Shown here: piece after piece, positions 1 to 12,110 of the stretch
Numbering within the stretch: the stretch's first letter is position 1
Layout: each line of letters opens with the position of its first letter
Origin: Marsupella aquatica
Lineage: Eukaryota > Marchantiophyta
Assembly (NCBI GenBank): GCA_973895155.1
Contig: OZ316891.1
Location: 14,694,001-14,758,000 of the forward strand
Length of the DNA: 64,000 bases
Direction of reading: 5' to 3'
Made by a program: the position numbers and the translations under genes
The notes under the pieces: generated by a model
What the model was told of the DNA's origin: nothing
Databases searched by the model: none
Seen by the model: only the letters and a program-made list of their open reading frames with translations

Positions 1-773
1 CAGAGAGGTCGCTAGCCACAGATGTGTTTGTGCATTACCTCCATTTCCACTGTACTACAGTATGGGTGTTCTCACAGGGAAAGACTCTAGTGCATGTCTT
101 GCACTCACTCCAGAATTGTTCTGCCCTGTCTGGCCATTTCAGACAATCACCAATGGTAGACTCTAGGGCAGTAATGCATCTGCTTGTATAATTGATACAT
201 GATCCAACACTGGAGCCCCAAAACAACAAAGTTCTCTTCCAAACTCCATTCCCAGTATGCCCCAACCTCTCAGCAGGTTGCCAATTGAAGAGATTCTGGA
301 GCCTGCTCATGCTTAAGCCAACCAAGGCAAAACAATGCCTCCTTAATATCCATCCTGAAAATTTGCCTGAATTCGTTGGAAGGCAGAACCCTTCTGAAGA
401 AAGTGTCAGCAAATTCCTTAGCTCTCGTTGTTTTTGTCCATTTTTCATAGTACCTCTGACTATCCAGAAGAGGATACAATCAAACCACTAAGTTGGTTGC
501 ATGAATGTCACTTGGATCATTGGTTATCCAAGCCTCTAAATCAAAAGACAAGTCCAAGTCTTCATCACTTCTAGAATGTGGAGACATAAACCCACTGCTA
601 CTGGAGGAGGTGTCTGATGATCCACTCATGCCATCATCCCCATTACTGCTTTCCATCATAATACTCAAATACAAGTGCGTCAAACCCATTTCAAGCAACA
701 GCTTAATTTGGCATATTTTCAGAATGTCTAGGTTTTCATTTAAATTTAAGGGGACGTCTGTGGAACCCCACAT
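1..773 (-). pseudogene. PIF/Harbinger (HARBI1-like) transposase fragment, frame-broken
   Basis: Minus-strand pieces in different frames line up with the N-terminal half of Harbinger-family nucleases. The 270-479 piece carries RYYEKWTKTTRAKEF followed by a FFRRVLP..EFRQIFRM helix block. The 35-448 piece carries RLGHTGNGV, then SVGSCINYTSRCITAL, then a CLKWPD motif typical of the region before the catalytic domain. A Ser/Asp-rich leader lies at 480-773. The frame changes near 300 and near 480, and a stop occurs at about 35. The catalytic DDE part would lie left of the window or is lost. Family assignment rests on remembered motif order, without an alignment; that the copy is broken is seen directly. 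Confidence 0.45.
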
Positions 774-860
774 AAAGGGAACATTCAGTCACAACATTTG
801 AACCCAAGACCTATGAGTCACTACTCAGGTGAGCTACCACACAACCATGCCTATGAGGGC
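774..860 (-). mobile_element. tRNA-derived SINE head
   Basis: Read on the minus strand, this has a tRNA-like A box (GTGGTAGCTCACC, at about 828-840) followed by a B-box-like GGGTTCAAATG (about 794-804), spaced as in a tRNA gene. It does not fold into an evident full tRNA cloverleaf, so a SINE head is more likely than a tRNA gene. It shares the B-box flank TTGAACCCAAGACCT (plus strand) with the copy at 28 kb. The downstream body and tail limits were not resolved. Confidence 0.45.
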
Positions 861-2020
861 ATGTCTAGCTTTGTGACCATGACACAACAAACAAACATAG
901 TGGACATGATTCACCCAACACAGTTCATTACATTTGAAGTGCTTGACAGGCTTGGAATTGATATATTTTAAGTTTCAAAAACCAGCACAATAACAATGCT
1001 GTGCAGTAGATGGTAGATTACATGGTGTAGAGTAAATCAAAATGTGACTATGAGTCACCAAACCCTAAACCCTACTGTTATGAGCCCCTTGTCAATCACT
1101 CATTGTCACCAAAATATACGCTCATTATAGCCTTACAGAGCTCCTCAATCAATTCGTTGGTACTGTTCTGTGTAACAAGAGCCTGAACAGGAGTATAACA
1201 ATTTTGGGCTGTAGTGTGGTAAGAATGACTCAAGGATCCGAAGCTCGCTCTGGAGTCCTTGGAGCCACTCTTGCTATCAACAGGGGCATGATTACGGTAT
1301 CCAACAAGGTTATATAAGGAACTTTGATACCCTTCTCTGTTGTTTTGAGGAAAACCTTTGCTCTCGGAGTGATCTCCATGAGGGCATTGAAATGACCATT
1401 TTGTTGAGCTTCAGTGAAAGTACTAAAATCATCACCTGAGCTGAAGCACGGATGTAACATCCCACAAATTGACATAGATAGGAGGTGTGTTTGCATGCAT
1501 AGCAGCAAAGTGATGATTTTAAACCGGAATTTGGGTATGGGAGCTAGGCTCGTCACACTCCTCATGCACGGTACATTGACCAAATTCAACAGATTTGGAA
1601 CAACATTTGAGGGCTTGCTTGATACACAAATTTCCAGGGGTAGGTATTGGGCAGGGTATTGGGTGCAACATAGTTTCCTATCCATACTAATGCTTGTGGG
1701 AAGCTCATGTTGTCCCCTCTGCCCCTATGATCATAAACTTCAGATAAGCAAGTCCACTTTCCCATGTCTGCCTTTGAAACAACATAAACAATCGAAACCG
1801 TCATTAGATGAGCCAAAATCAGTAATAATGTTGCCGCCTACATTCATGTGCAATAATCTTCATTATAAGCATCATACCATGGTGAATTAGGAAACCTACT
1901 ATGAATGCATGCAGGAGCCAAGATCAAAGCAACTTGAAGCTAGTGTTGTAGAGTTGGAACACATGAATTCAAGAGCGTAAAAAATACTAGTCGCCCTATC
2001 TAATCAGACCTGCAATGTTT
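861..2020. other. spacer with degraded open frames
   Basis: No recognisable gene. Minus-strand open stretches at 1230-1685 and 1586-1816 overlap in different frames and look like one decayed coding sequence, possibly mobile-element derived, but I recognise no domain. A short telomere-like CCCTAAACCCTA run is near 1065. Confidence 0.4.
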
Positions 2021-2023
2021 GGG

Positions 2024-2298
2024 AGGTTAACTTAGTCTGTGTATATTCTGGGGTATCACATGTGATTTTGGTCTAATATAAATACACATAATTTACAAAG
2101 AAAATATTCCAAGAATAGTCTCAATTTTCAATACTAATGACCTATATTACTTTATATAAGGTATTTATTAGAGAATGTTCTATAAATGTGAGTTATAATA
2201 CCCTCTTTTGCCTCCAATGCTTTTTAAAGTTTAGCTAATTTCTATCAAAAATACCTATATTAGATTGCAAGTGGTTCCTAAGATTTTTGATATTTGGC
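2024..2298 (+). mobile_element. MITE-like repeat, copy 1
   Basis: About 275 bp closely resembling 62,446-62,723 in the same orientation, from GGTTAACTTAGT to GGTTCCTAAGATTTTTGAT. In this copy the terminal inverted repeats are more decayed than in copy 2. It has no coding capacity. The size, inverted ends and AT-rich core fit a miniature inverted-repeat transposable element. Confidence 0.6.
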
Positions 2299-3045
2299 CC
2301 TTTTGCCGCAATGTAATCAGAATAAATAGAGCTGCCATGCTAGTTAATACTTACATACTTCCAAAGACTGGGCTAATAAACCCAAAAATAAGTAAAACAC
2401 TCCCATAACTAAGGACTTTTTCCTTTGTTTCCTACTCATCACTACCAAACGTTGTCTTAGATCTCCCAGGGACATCCATCCGGCTACCGATTCAATGCCA
2501 TTGTACGGGTCCTCACTAAGGCTTGCAACATCCGTCCCGGAGCTCTAGCTTGCAAGTTATGCACCATAATTATCAACACCCCTATTTCTCCTTGAGGATC
2601 ACCAGGAGGCAGAGACATAATTCTATAAAAGTATCTCCCAATTGCTTGATAATACTACCAACTATTTACACTCCTATCAACAACAAAATTCTTCTCAACA
2701 TTCTCCTCAAACTAAATTTTTGATTCTCTACAGAAGTCCTATGAGAGGTCAATTCATCAAATTCTAGAGTCTAGTAGAACATTCATGATAGAACAAAATT
2801 AAACCTTGAGATTGTGTCTCTCCTGGCAAGGGAGATACACCATATGTTACACTCAGAGACCAAGGTTTGACTCTACAAGACTGGGCCCAGTACATCCATA
2901 TGATTAAAATTTGCTGATGGCATTGTTTGATACAATGAATATATGCATACAGTCACATCCTTGTCAATGGTTGGATGGATTAACTTATATTCCTCTAGTG
3001 ATAATTGCCTGGGAAACTCCATTCACTTTGAAACAGCCAGTGCTA
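2299..3045. other. AT-rich spacer
   Basis: No gene, RNA or clear repeat was recognised here; short open frames lack domain features. Confidence 0.4.
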
Positions 3046-3049
3046 ACAA

Positions 3050-3640
3050 CCCCCCAATGATGTCATGTAGTTAATAAGAGTCCAATTGGATACCATGTAA
3101 TTTATAAACGTGATGCTATGTATGAGCCCAGTTGGGTACCATATTGATGTCATTCTGTTAATGAGAATCCAGTTTGGTACCGTTTAGTTAATAAACATGA
3201 TGCTACGTTAGCACCATCTTGCCACCCGTTAATAAGTAGGAGCCCAATTGGCCTCAGTGTCAATGTCATGTCATTAACAAGAGCCCAGTTGGGTATCGTG
3301 TTGATGTCATGTTGTCAATAAGAGCCCAGTTGGGGACTGTGTGCCCGACCGTGTGGTTATGTGGTTAACAAATGTGATGTTAGGTGAGTAAATCTTACCT
3401 CCCATTCACGCCCCCCTTAATAAGCATGAGCCCAGTAAATGGGTGCCTTGTCATTAGTAAAGCTGATCTTTGGTGGATACCATCTTGCCTACCTTAATTT
3501 AAGCATGATTCCAGGTGGGTATATACCATCTCTTGCCTCCAGCTAACAAGCGTGATCTGAGGTCAGTAGTACTATCTTGCCTCCCGTTAATAATGTGAGA
3601 CCATCTGGGTCCCATGTTGTGAATTCTTTGTTGGGAACCA
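3050..3640 (+). repeat. degenerate tandem repeat built on GAGCCCAGTTGGGTACC-like units
   Basis: A phrase of the form 'GTTAATAAGAGCCCAGTTGGG' plus 'TACCATGTTGATGTCATG' recurs about ten times, with spacing of roughly 50-70 bp and heavy divergence. Later units shift to 'ACCATCTTGCCTCCCGTTAATAA'. This looks like an old minisatellite or an amplified transposon end. No coding potential. Confidence 0.6.
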
Positions 3641-4230
3641 TGTGGCCCCTTGTCCTATATAAGTGCAAACTTGCATAAATTCTTTTCCACTCTTTTCCCG
3701 TTCTCACTAAACAATAAGCGTGAACCTGCATCCCTGCCTGCATCACTTCTTCTCCACTCCTAGATCCTCTCCCCATTTACCAGGAAAAATGCAGTTTTCA
3801 CATTGCTAGTGTGCATTGAAGGTGCCCTTGTCTCACTCAATCTTTCTGTCCACAAAGTCATCAGGGCTTATCTTTTGGGTGAGAGAAATGACACCAATGA
3901 GAAAAAGTTGAGTCACAATTTCACATGACCTAATTCTCTCAAGGGCATTGTCAAGCATCTCGACAACTATAATGGCGAGCAATCAAATTTTGTGTGCAGG
4001 TTGTCAGGTATCAAGCATTTCATCTTGCGTTAGGTGTCTAGGGTGCTAGCTCCTACACGGGCGCCTAAAGGTTGGTACAAGGAGCAGCTAGATGTGAAGT
4101 CTTCATTCAATAATTATTGTGATTGACTCATTGAATCAGCTCAAGTTGTAGCTAGAGTGACCACTGCCAATCAAGTTGGCAGTGACCACTCCTTGTGTTG
4201 GCATTATTTGTCTGAAAAACAGGGTCCATC
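3641..4230. other. spacer, no gene recognised
   Basis: Mixed-composition sequence with frequent stops on both strands. A minus-strand open stretch at 3543-3776 overlaps the tandem array and shows no domain. Confidence 0.4.
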
Positions 4231-4850
4231 AAGATGATAATGTCTCCTCAAGAGTTTCATTTTCACAGAAATGGCACATCACGTGCGCTGAAAGATAGGG
4301 TTGTTTTATTGGTTCTAAAGGAACACTTAAGAATTTTTGTAGACAAACCGGGAGACGAACAATTTTGAGACTCATAAGAACAGTAGGGTCTTTAATTTCA
4401 TCAAAATTTAGGAATATTCCAACTTTATAGGGGTTAAAAACTAGGATTTTTTTCTTACATTTTAGGGAGTCCGAGGCCTAAAAATGTTGTAGGTGATGGG
4501 AAGGTCTCCATATCAAGATCCTCGAGATTGTCTCAGAGGCTTCACTTTCACAAAAATCACGTGCGATGAAGGATAGGGTCACTTTCTTGGTTTAAAGTAT
4601 GGACTTAAGAATTTTCAGGGAAATAAGAATTTTCAGGGAAAAATATTAATGGAAAAGACCCTAATATTGGAGTGTGTTATTAAAACATTAGGGTCCTTTC
4701 TGTTAAAATTTTGAAATATCCCAAGAATATTCTAACTTTAGAGGGGTTAGGTAAATTTGAGAACTTCTTACATTTTAGGGGTCCAAGGCCAAAAAACATT
4801 GCAGGTGATGGGGAGGCCTCCAAGTAGTGAGACCCCAAGGATATTGTTCA
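4231..4850 (+). repeat. tandem duplication of about 300 bp
   Basis: Two diverged copies start at about 4231 and 4531, each with GTCTC...TTCACTTT/TTCATTTTCACA, an ACGTGCG(A/C)TGAA segment and an ending TCCGAGG/TCCAAGGCC...GGTGATGGG(G/A)AGG. The interior (TTTTGAGA..ATTCCAA, GGGGTTA) also resembles the dispersed repeat at 17.9 kb and 47.6 kb, so this is probably a rearranged non-coding transposon. Confidence 0.6.
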
Positions 4851-7483
4851 TAAAAAATGGATGAGCAACCCATGGAAGGTTGTTATTGGGACTGATATGC
4901 CATTGCTCTTCACTTTTGTATAATAGTGATCAATATGCATGCTACATTGTGGTATTGGACGGGTTCACATGTGCAAAATGAAGAACATGTTTGATTGATC
5001 CCCGGATTGATCTTGGTAGGTGACTATGTCAAGGGGTTTTCCAATTTGGAAAGTCTTGTGATGGGTTTTTCTTTAGTGCCTCTTGCCAGTTAAGCGTTTC
5101 TTGAAGTATGCTGCAATGTACACCCTCATCGGTGTAAACTTGTTCTTTTTCTTGCAAGATATGTGGCTAATGATTGTAGAGACTTGTTCAGACGTTGTAG
5201 ATCCCTAAAGCTGAACAAATTAACGTGCCTATTGGAATTTGAGGCAAAGGTTGCACCAACGGCCATCACACCACTTGTGCGCGCCCACAATAAAGCCTCC
5301 AACTACCACCATTCTCCCTCCAGACTCAATTGTCCAGGTCTGTTTTGAGCCTCTATCCAAGTGAAAATTTAACCCTCTTTGCCAATTGAACTAGTCAGTG
5401 ACACAGAAGATGACCTAGGATATGGAGCACAGAAAACCGTAGGGTGCAAGCATTTAGTTTGAGAGGCCTCCATCATGGCTATAGAAATGTGGGTTTGCAT
5501 TTTCCAGCATTGCAAAACATTAGAGAGCAATCTTTTTGTATCATTCATATGAGTGTTTACAACTCTATTGTGTATTAAAAGGCCTGGCAAAGGCTTTCTC
5601 TAATCACAATTACCATCTGTGCAAGATTCAAGTCTTCAATGTGCTTTCAGATCTAACCTTGTTTTGTGCAATTCCCATTGAAATTTGTCAGGGTGCCATT
5701 GTGCACGACCAGTCAATGTTTGTCTATAATCAATGTGTATTCATTAGATTGGGTACCATCATACCCACCATCTTAGACCCATGTGTTCAACTAGTCCAAG
5801 GTTTCTCATAGTGAGTATGATGGTTATTGATTTGCTATGGGAAAGCAAGATAAAGGGCATTTTGTGGGATTTCCGTGGATGTTACCTAGAGGGTAGGATA
5901 TCAATAGCGTTAACAAAGGTTCAATGTGCAAATTTTTAAAATTAATTATGTCATACAAGTGACTATTGCTCACTACATGGTTACATTTTGGATTAAGAAG
6001 GCTAAGAGATTTCAATTGTTGATTGAAAGCTTGAGTTCCTTAATAGGTTCTCTAATTATGATGGTTTTGAAAATTTAGGAAAGCTGCTAACCATGTGAGG
6101 TGACGAATGTTGTATGATCCTCACACAATTCACAGGATAACTATACTAATCTTTGTCATCAACATTTCTCTAGAAAAGTTTGTGTGAAAAGGCGTGGACA
6201 CCCTGACATAGCACCTATGATGATGCATGGTTTTGAGCTTTGACTAAAGTGTAATATATGCATCACGATGTAGCCGGTGGTAACATATGTAAGAGTTTAA
6301 CTCACCTTATGGCACGGATTATGGAGGATTTGATATCCACCCAAATCTAATATTGAGCAGAACCAAGTCATCCATTCTATTAGTGACGAGGGAAAAAATT
6401 GCTCAAGATTTAGTTATTATTATAAACTGAACTCTAGTATTTCCTTGTTAGATATTTGCAAAATTTGTCTGCCTGAAGAGATTGGGCAAGCAGGCCAAAA
6501 ACATTTGTCCTTCGCCATAACCATTAATTTTGAATATTCAAATATTGACATGATTGCATGATGATAGGATGAGAGCATGATCATTTCCTTAATTTCTATG
6601 ATTCCTGCAATTGTAGCTATGCTGCAATTCTGAGAACCAAATGGGACTCTGCTAATTGCAAGGCCCCCATTTTGTTGGCAACACAAGGATTGAGAATTGA
6701 CCAAGATAAAACAATTGCAGGGCATGCAGTCGTCAAACAATTCAATACAAGTTCATATTTATGACTATTAACTAGTTTGATATAATAAATGTTCTAAGAG
6801 GGCTTGGTCCTGATTTAAAAGGTTGGCTCTAGTTTTTGATAAAAGGTTATGTCAACTTATTATCTTTCCACTCAGTACGTGGGTGGGAGAAAATCATTCT
6901 GGATCTCCGAGGGCTCAATCGGCTCTGTGAGGGTTTGAAGAGGCGGTTTGGTCAGTCTACTTGCCAGATGCCAGGAAGATGGGTACAATTTGGCATACTA
7001 CAGTTAGGTTCTACTGGAAACTGTCTTCCAATCATAGACATTTTTCAGGGCATTTTGGGAGCATAATGCTCATGTCAAGATCTGGATCATCTCTTTAGGA
7101 AGATTTTCTCTACTTTACTGAAGTTTGAAAAAACAATAGTCTCTCAAAGTCTTTAAGTGTAGTAAAGTCCTGTTTCCGGAGCATTATGGCCAATAATAAC
7201 CACTCAAAACTACAGCCAAAGCTCTGGTTTTGGGGGGCACCATATCTATAATGCCATCTAAAATGGACGTTACTGTATAGGCAATCTAATTCTGTATCAT
7301 GTGTGGGGTAGAGAGGGAAACCTAAGAAGGTTTGATCATTACAAAATTGGGCAGGTCCTGACCTTCCTCCAAATTAATGTGCACACCAGCGGAGAGACAC
7401 AACAGCCTTGCAAAATGTGTCCCACTATTTGCACATTGAAATGTTACAATATATGCTATACTACAGATAACACTCACTCAGTG
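4851..7483. other. spacer, no gene recognised
   Basis: The open frames here (for example 5163-5348 plus, 5536-5811 plus, 6420-6740 minus) are short, have no domain motifs and no convincing splice partners. Confidence 0.4.
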
Positions 7484-7529
7484 ATTTAATTTAATTTAAT
7501 TTAATTTAATTTAATTTAATTTAATTTAA
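7484..7529 (+). repeat. (TTTAA)n microsatellite
   Basis: About nine uninterrupted TTTAA units, seen directly. Confidence 0.95.
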
Positions 7530-7824
7530 GCATAAAATTTGAGCTGGTAGTGATATTATTGTACAGAGTAGATTCTCATATTCTGATGTGCAAATTCACG
7601 TGAGCATGCCAAATACAATAACTTTGCCACGCAGCAACTTATTTAGTTATTTTTTAAGTGACCAGTCTAGTGGGGAATTATGCCGCACACTCGTGCACAA
7701 ACGTTGCAGTCCCGACACACGAACCCCTGCACCGTGTGGGGAAAGGAATCAGGGGGCGAAATGGCCGCATTTGAGTGATCATGAAGAAGTCATCGTTTCT
7801 AACTAATCAAAAATAAGAGGCGAT

Positions 7825-8010
7825 GCGCCCAAAGACTGACAAATCAAGGACCTAAACAATTGTAAAGTCTAGAACCTACTCACCAAGACCAGTCATGGTC
7901 CTAATCAAACAAAAGCTAAAAGTGAAGCGCCCAAAGACTGACAAATCAAGCACCCCGAATTGTCAAGTCCGGAGCCCGCTCACCAAAACCAATGTGTTCA
8001 AGAATACGAA
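7825..8010 (+). repeat. tandem duplication, period ~102 bp
   Basis: GCGCCCAAAGACTGACAAAT recurs at 7825 and 7927, followed by related AATTGT(C/A)AAGTC and CTCACCAA(G/A)ACCA phrases. It lies about 0.9 kb upstream of the HMA gene, at the edge of a GC-richer island, and could be part of its upstream region. Confidence 0.7.
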
Positions 8011-8898
8011 AAGTCGGTGAAGAATTTTCCAGCCGTCTGACTGTTTAGACGATTGGTCATGGGTTTACGGTATTGGTGTACCCAGCCGCCACACGGATAG
8101 ACTTCGAGATCCCAATAGACCCCCAAGGCTTCGTAGGATGTGCACACGTTGTGACTTGTGAGTGTGTTTTGAGACCGGCAACCCAGCGGGATGTGTGCGG
8201 GACGTGGCAGGGAACACCGAAAGCCGCCGTGACTTCTACTTTTCCGCCGCTGCTTGCGCTAGAGAAATTACCGGTAATTCAATTTGGGCCCCACTTTCGG
8301 TAGAATCAGCTGGCGCATGCTTATAACACCTTCGTTCTGATTGGGAGCGTTGGCTGGGTCATGATGATCCAGATGGATCACTTTACACGGTACTTATTAA
8401 GCAGCTGCTTTTTTGTTGGGACCGGCTTGTATTTCGGTCGTGACTCTGTGCTCTTGAAGCATCGATTGCAGGTCCTAGCCTTGCTCATATCCCGTGCTAC
8501 AGTAGTTTGCTGGGAGTCTGGGACCGGTCTCTGTGCAGTGTGCACGATACGCAACACCCTTCGAGGCATTGGACGCCGGATCGAACGACTCGAAAGTCGA
8601 AACTGCGCGGTAGTTTACCAACGGTAGTTTGCCAGCGAAGGAAAAAGTGTCGGCGCACATGTACACGCATTCTCAGGGACGACATTGAAGACCGGCTCAG
8701 TAGTCGCCGAAACCTCACTCATCGTACGTTGTTGAAAATTGCAGCCTCGACCTCTAATTATATGATGGAGCCTCTGGGTAGTCTGCAGGAACCAGCTTGA
8801 ATTCGCTTTCCACCGATCAGCCTCCCGATCTCACTCTGACCTTCGACGTTTAGTTAGCCACTGCTTCGAATTCGATCGATCTGTGCACGTCACATCAA
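8011..8898 (+). promoter_or_regulatory. probable upstream region / 5' UTR of the HMA gene
   Basis: GC-richer, CpG-containing sequence directly upstream of the ATG at 8899, unlike the AT-rich spacers on either side. Overlapping open frames at 8361-8800 on both strands have no domains. No TATA box or transcription start could be fixed, so the role is inferred from position and composition. Confidence 0.35.
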
Positions 8899-10682
8899 AT
8901 GGCTCGGAAATTAGTAACCGCAAATCAGCTCGAAAACCTTGTAAGCATTGTACATCGAAGCGTTCCAGTTTGGCTTTGGCCAATCGATTTGACTAATTTA
9001 TGCCTATTGGGTATATCGTAGCTCCTGTGTGTTCGGGTTTCTGCCATAGATTGCTTATAGACCGCTGGTTTTCCATTTGAATTGTTTGGAGCTTGGAACT
9101 TCAACGGTGCAGCTCGAAGACTATTGAAGACTATTTGTACAGCAGCTCAAGAAACCTCAGAACCTTAAGTGGAGAAATCATGTATCTGATGTTTTTGATG
9201 TTGCTGTGGTGAATGTTTTAGGAGCTGGCCTACGATGGATACGATCCAACGTGGATTATCGGTGGACATAATGATCCCTTGCCGCACTGGTCATACGGGC
9301 CATATGCTGCAGCAGCGGGACATCGCATGCAAGCTAGCCAGTATCGAAGCCATTCTGAAAACAGCTACAGGGTATTTTCAGTTTGAGCAATACCAAACGA
9401 AATGTTTAGGCAGATTCATACGCATGTCAATAACGCAATATGTGATCATTCATCTCGTTCTTTAGTACCACAATTCAAATCTATCCAAATCGTATATATC
9501 GATGGCATTCTTATGGGGAACAGCAGCTGACGCATGGAAACTCTGGCAGGGATTTTTCAACGACTACGACCCACATAGAATAATATCTGTACCCAGCTAC
9601 TACGGCCGACCTGCAGCGCCTCAAATACTCGTTCCAGCACCGCGTCCAGTACCCGGACCCGGACCCGGGCCAGGACCTGTCCTTGTAAAAGCTTCCAAAG
9701 TTGCTCCAGTACCCTCGGTGGCAACAGTACTATATCCTCACGGACACGGTCACAATCTAGGCACTGGTCACGGCTACAAGGTAACGAGCCTTGCCCACTG
9801 TACATACGTTACTGCACGCAGCTTTTAGGTAACTTTTTGCGAACATAAAACCAAACGTTTATGCTTATAAACCATCGATGGGCAGGGGATGAAAAGGAAG
9901 CTAGACGGGGATACTGGACTGCACGCGCATCAGCGAGAATGATGTTCCTTGAGATTTTATCAATATGCTGCAGTGCAAGTCTATGAAATTTTACGATCCA
10001 GTGTCTGCATGATAGCCGTTTTGTATGTGAACGCTCTTACTAGAGTAAGACTGTGAGTCTGTAGTATAGTTGCTGTTGCTCACCTGTTGTGATCAGCTTC
10101 GTTGCATAAGTGGAACACTCTGCTGCCAGGCGTATCTATCAATTTATTGTAACTCTGTTTGGGGTCCTCTCGATTATAGTCTTCTCTTTTCTAGTACGGG
10201 TGGTCATTGAAATACCCAACTCTTAGTACCGAATAAGAAATGGACGTTTGAACTTAATTTGGATGCTGCAGAATATTGTAATTATGAGAATCCCATATTG
10301 CTGCAACGGGTGTGAAGAAAAATGGAAGGACAAACTCACCGAAATACCAGGTGATTATTTATGTGTATCGATGCGAATAACAGTTTCCTTGGATGGGATT
10401 TTCAGTACTTACAGATCGACCATGTGCATATATGTGTGAGTATACTGCTGTCGAACTTACTAACGCCATGATGATATCTATGACCACTGCTACTGATGAG
10501 ATGACTGACGTTCACAAAAAATCTGCTCTATCTTTCCAGGTTTCAAGGGAGTGAACGTGGACAGAAGACATGAGGGTAATGTGCTGAGGGCTACCGTGTT
10601 TGGAGATATGGATACCCACTCTGTTGTAAAGACAATAAGGAAGTGTCAACCTCGGGCGGAGTTGTGGGGAGCCGTCCGATAA
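8899..10682 (+). CDS. heavy-metal-associated (HMA) domain protein, five exons, 214 aa
   Basis: Joined exons 8899-8940, 9222-9371, 9550-9780, 10272-10350 and 10540-10682 give 645 nt with an ATG and a TAA. All introns are GT-AG (donors GTAAGC, GTATTT, GTAACG, GTGATT); the first three are phase 0 and the last is phase 1. Residues 1-64 are rich in Tyr, His and Trp. Residues 98-107 are a Pro-Gly run and 125-141 a Gly-His-rich stretch. Residues 142-200 form an HMA domain: VIMRIPY, the metal-binding CNGC (Cys152, Cys155), KLTEIPG, then VNVDRR, RATVFGD and VVKTIRK. HMA domains bind Cu, Zn or Cd ions, and plants have many such proteins (HPP/HIPP). Here the domain is C-terminal and the protein ends AVR, so it lacks the CaaX isoprenylation box of HIPPs. 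A soluble metal chaperone or sensor is inferred. The exon structure is a manual prediction; the HMA part is the surest. Confidence 0.75.
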
Positions 10683-11820
10683 TTCCTTCTCGCTTGTCAT
10701 GTCAGGAGAATAACCTTGTTATCGACTGGACGTGAAGTGGTGCCTGGTTATTACGGGTTCAGCTCGGATCACTAGTCAGAAACTTGTAAATTCATGTACA
10801 TATATGAGCGAGCGCGGGGAGCGAGCAAGTGAATGGACACCCGAAAGGCACTCGTTCGGAATCAGCTGCTTCTCAACAGTGCTGCTCAATTGAACAGAGT
10901 GCACGCGCGCTACTGCCAAGCGATGTACCTTTTCAGTCGATACTTTTGCTGGTATACCAAAAGCAAAATCACTCAGGTTAACTTGACGAAGAGTTGCTAA
11001 TCAAGAACTTATTGTCAGCGCGCGGGCGGGAGTCTACGAATTGAGGATTGGAGTTTGCATGTGTATTAATTCCGCGATGGCAGGAGTTTAACTCTAAGTA
11101 TATATGCAGTTCCGATGTCGACACAGCAAGGTTCATGGAGAAAATGAAAGTGGAAGCTAAACTTGCTCCTCGATGTGTGCATGTCAGTAGTTAGTTCCCA
11201 GTCACTCTGCCACTCAGGCAGTCACAACTAAACTACATTAATGCTTGTAGGTGCTATTCGATATCGATTGAGTGCCTCCTCGGCACAGCTACTGTAAATA
11301 CCGAGCAGCATCGCTGCGAATTATATTTTCCGTGGCATGCACGGCACATGTCATAAAGTAGCAGTACTCGAAAGTCTACATTTCGCTAGAGACATGACTT
11401 GCCGTGGTCACTTATTAGTTATATCCGGACCAACTCATAAGCAGCATCGCATCTCTGTGGCTTGTATAACATCGAATCATTGAATCACTATGCACTTATT
11501 CAAGACAGACTTAATGTATGGGCTCGACAGTTTTGTAGTAGACCGTTACCGTAGAGGTCACCTGTTTCGCGGAACTTGATAGGGAAAAAGATAATCCATG
11601 TCATATTTTCCGAAGCTATCGATGCTCCGGCTGGATATATCACAACTCGGTGGAGTCTGAACTTGTATTTGCGCTCGCGTTTTTGAGCTTCTGTTTCTCC
11701 TTCTGGTATTCTTTTGGCAAAGCATATTACCACTATTCTATTGTGGTAAATCGATTGTGGTGAAAGCAGAATTTGATCTTTCTTCTGTACTATAATTTGG
11801 GATTCAAGTATATGTGCTAA
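10683..11820. other. 3' flank of the HMA gene and spacer
   Basis: Composition stays gene-like to about 11.7 kb. A 77-codon minus-strand open frame at 11,500-11,733 has a basic stretch (KRIPEGETEAQKRERKYKF) that reads like coding sequence, but I recognise no family and no partner exon. No polyadenylation site could be fixed. Confidence 0.3.
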
Positions 11821-11821
11821 G

Positions 11822-12110
11822 TTGGCCGGGGGATTAGCCTAGCACCTAGAGGTGTCGGGTTCAAATCCCCCTCCACGCACAACCGGGTGTGTTTTCTTTA
11901 GCCCATGGTTTAACTCTGTCTCCCTCCTTGTGTGTATCCCTGTAAGGCCTTTGGTTGTTGTCTCTTTTTGTGAGTACACTCTCTTGTGACTACCCTAATA
12001 CTATCACATGCTATCCTCTGTTTGGACAGTTTGCTTTTGGCTACTCACTAGAATGTGGCCATAGGTCTTACTTTATGTGCTAGCAGAAAATTTTAATTTT
12101 AATTTTGAAT
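11822..12110 (+). mobile_element. tRNA-derived SINE
   Basis: Starts with a tRNA-like head: A-box-like TTAGCCTAGCACC near 11,833 and a B box GGTTCAAATCC at 11,858-11,868. A non-tRNA body (CCGGGTGTGTTTT...) follows and then T-rich sequence after 12,090. The 3' limit is uncertain and no target duplication was found. A true tRNA is unlikely because the acceptor arms do not pair. Confidence 0.5.

Noticed and set aside
11825-11880. Possible tRNA gene
   Set aside because: A and B boxes are present but the acceptor and anticodon arms do not pair convincingly; a SINE head fits better.
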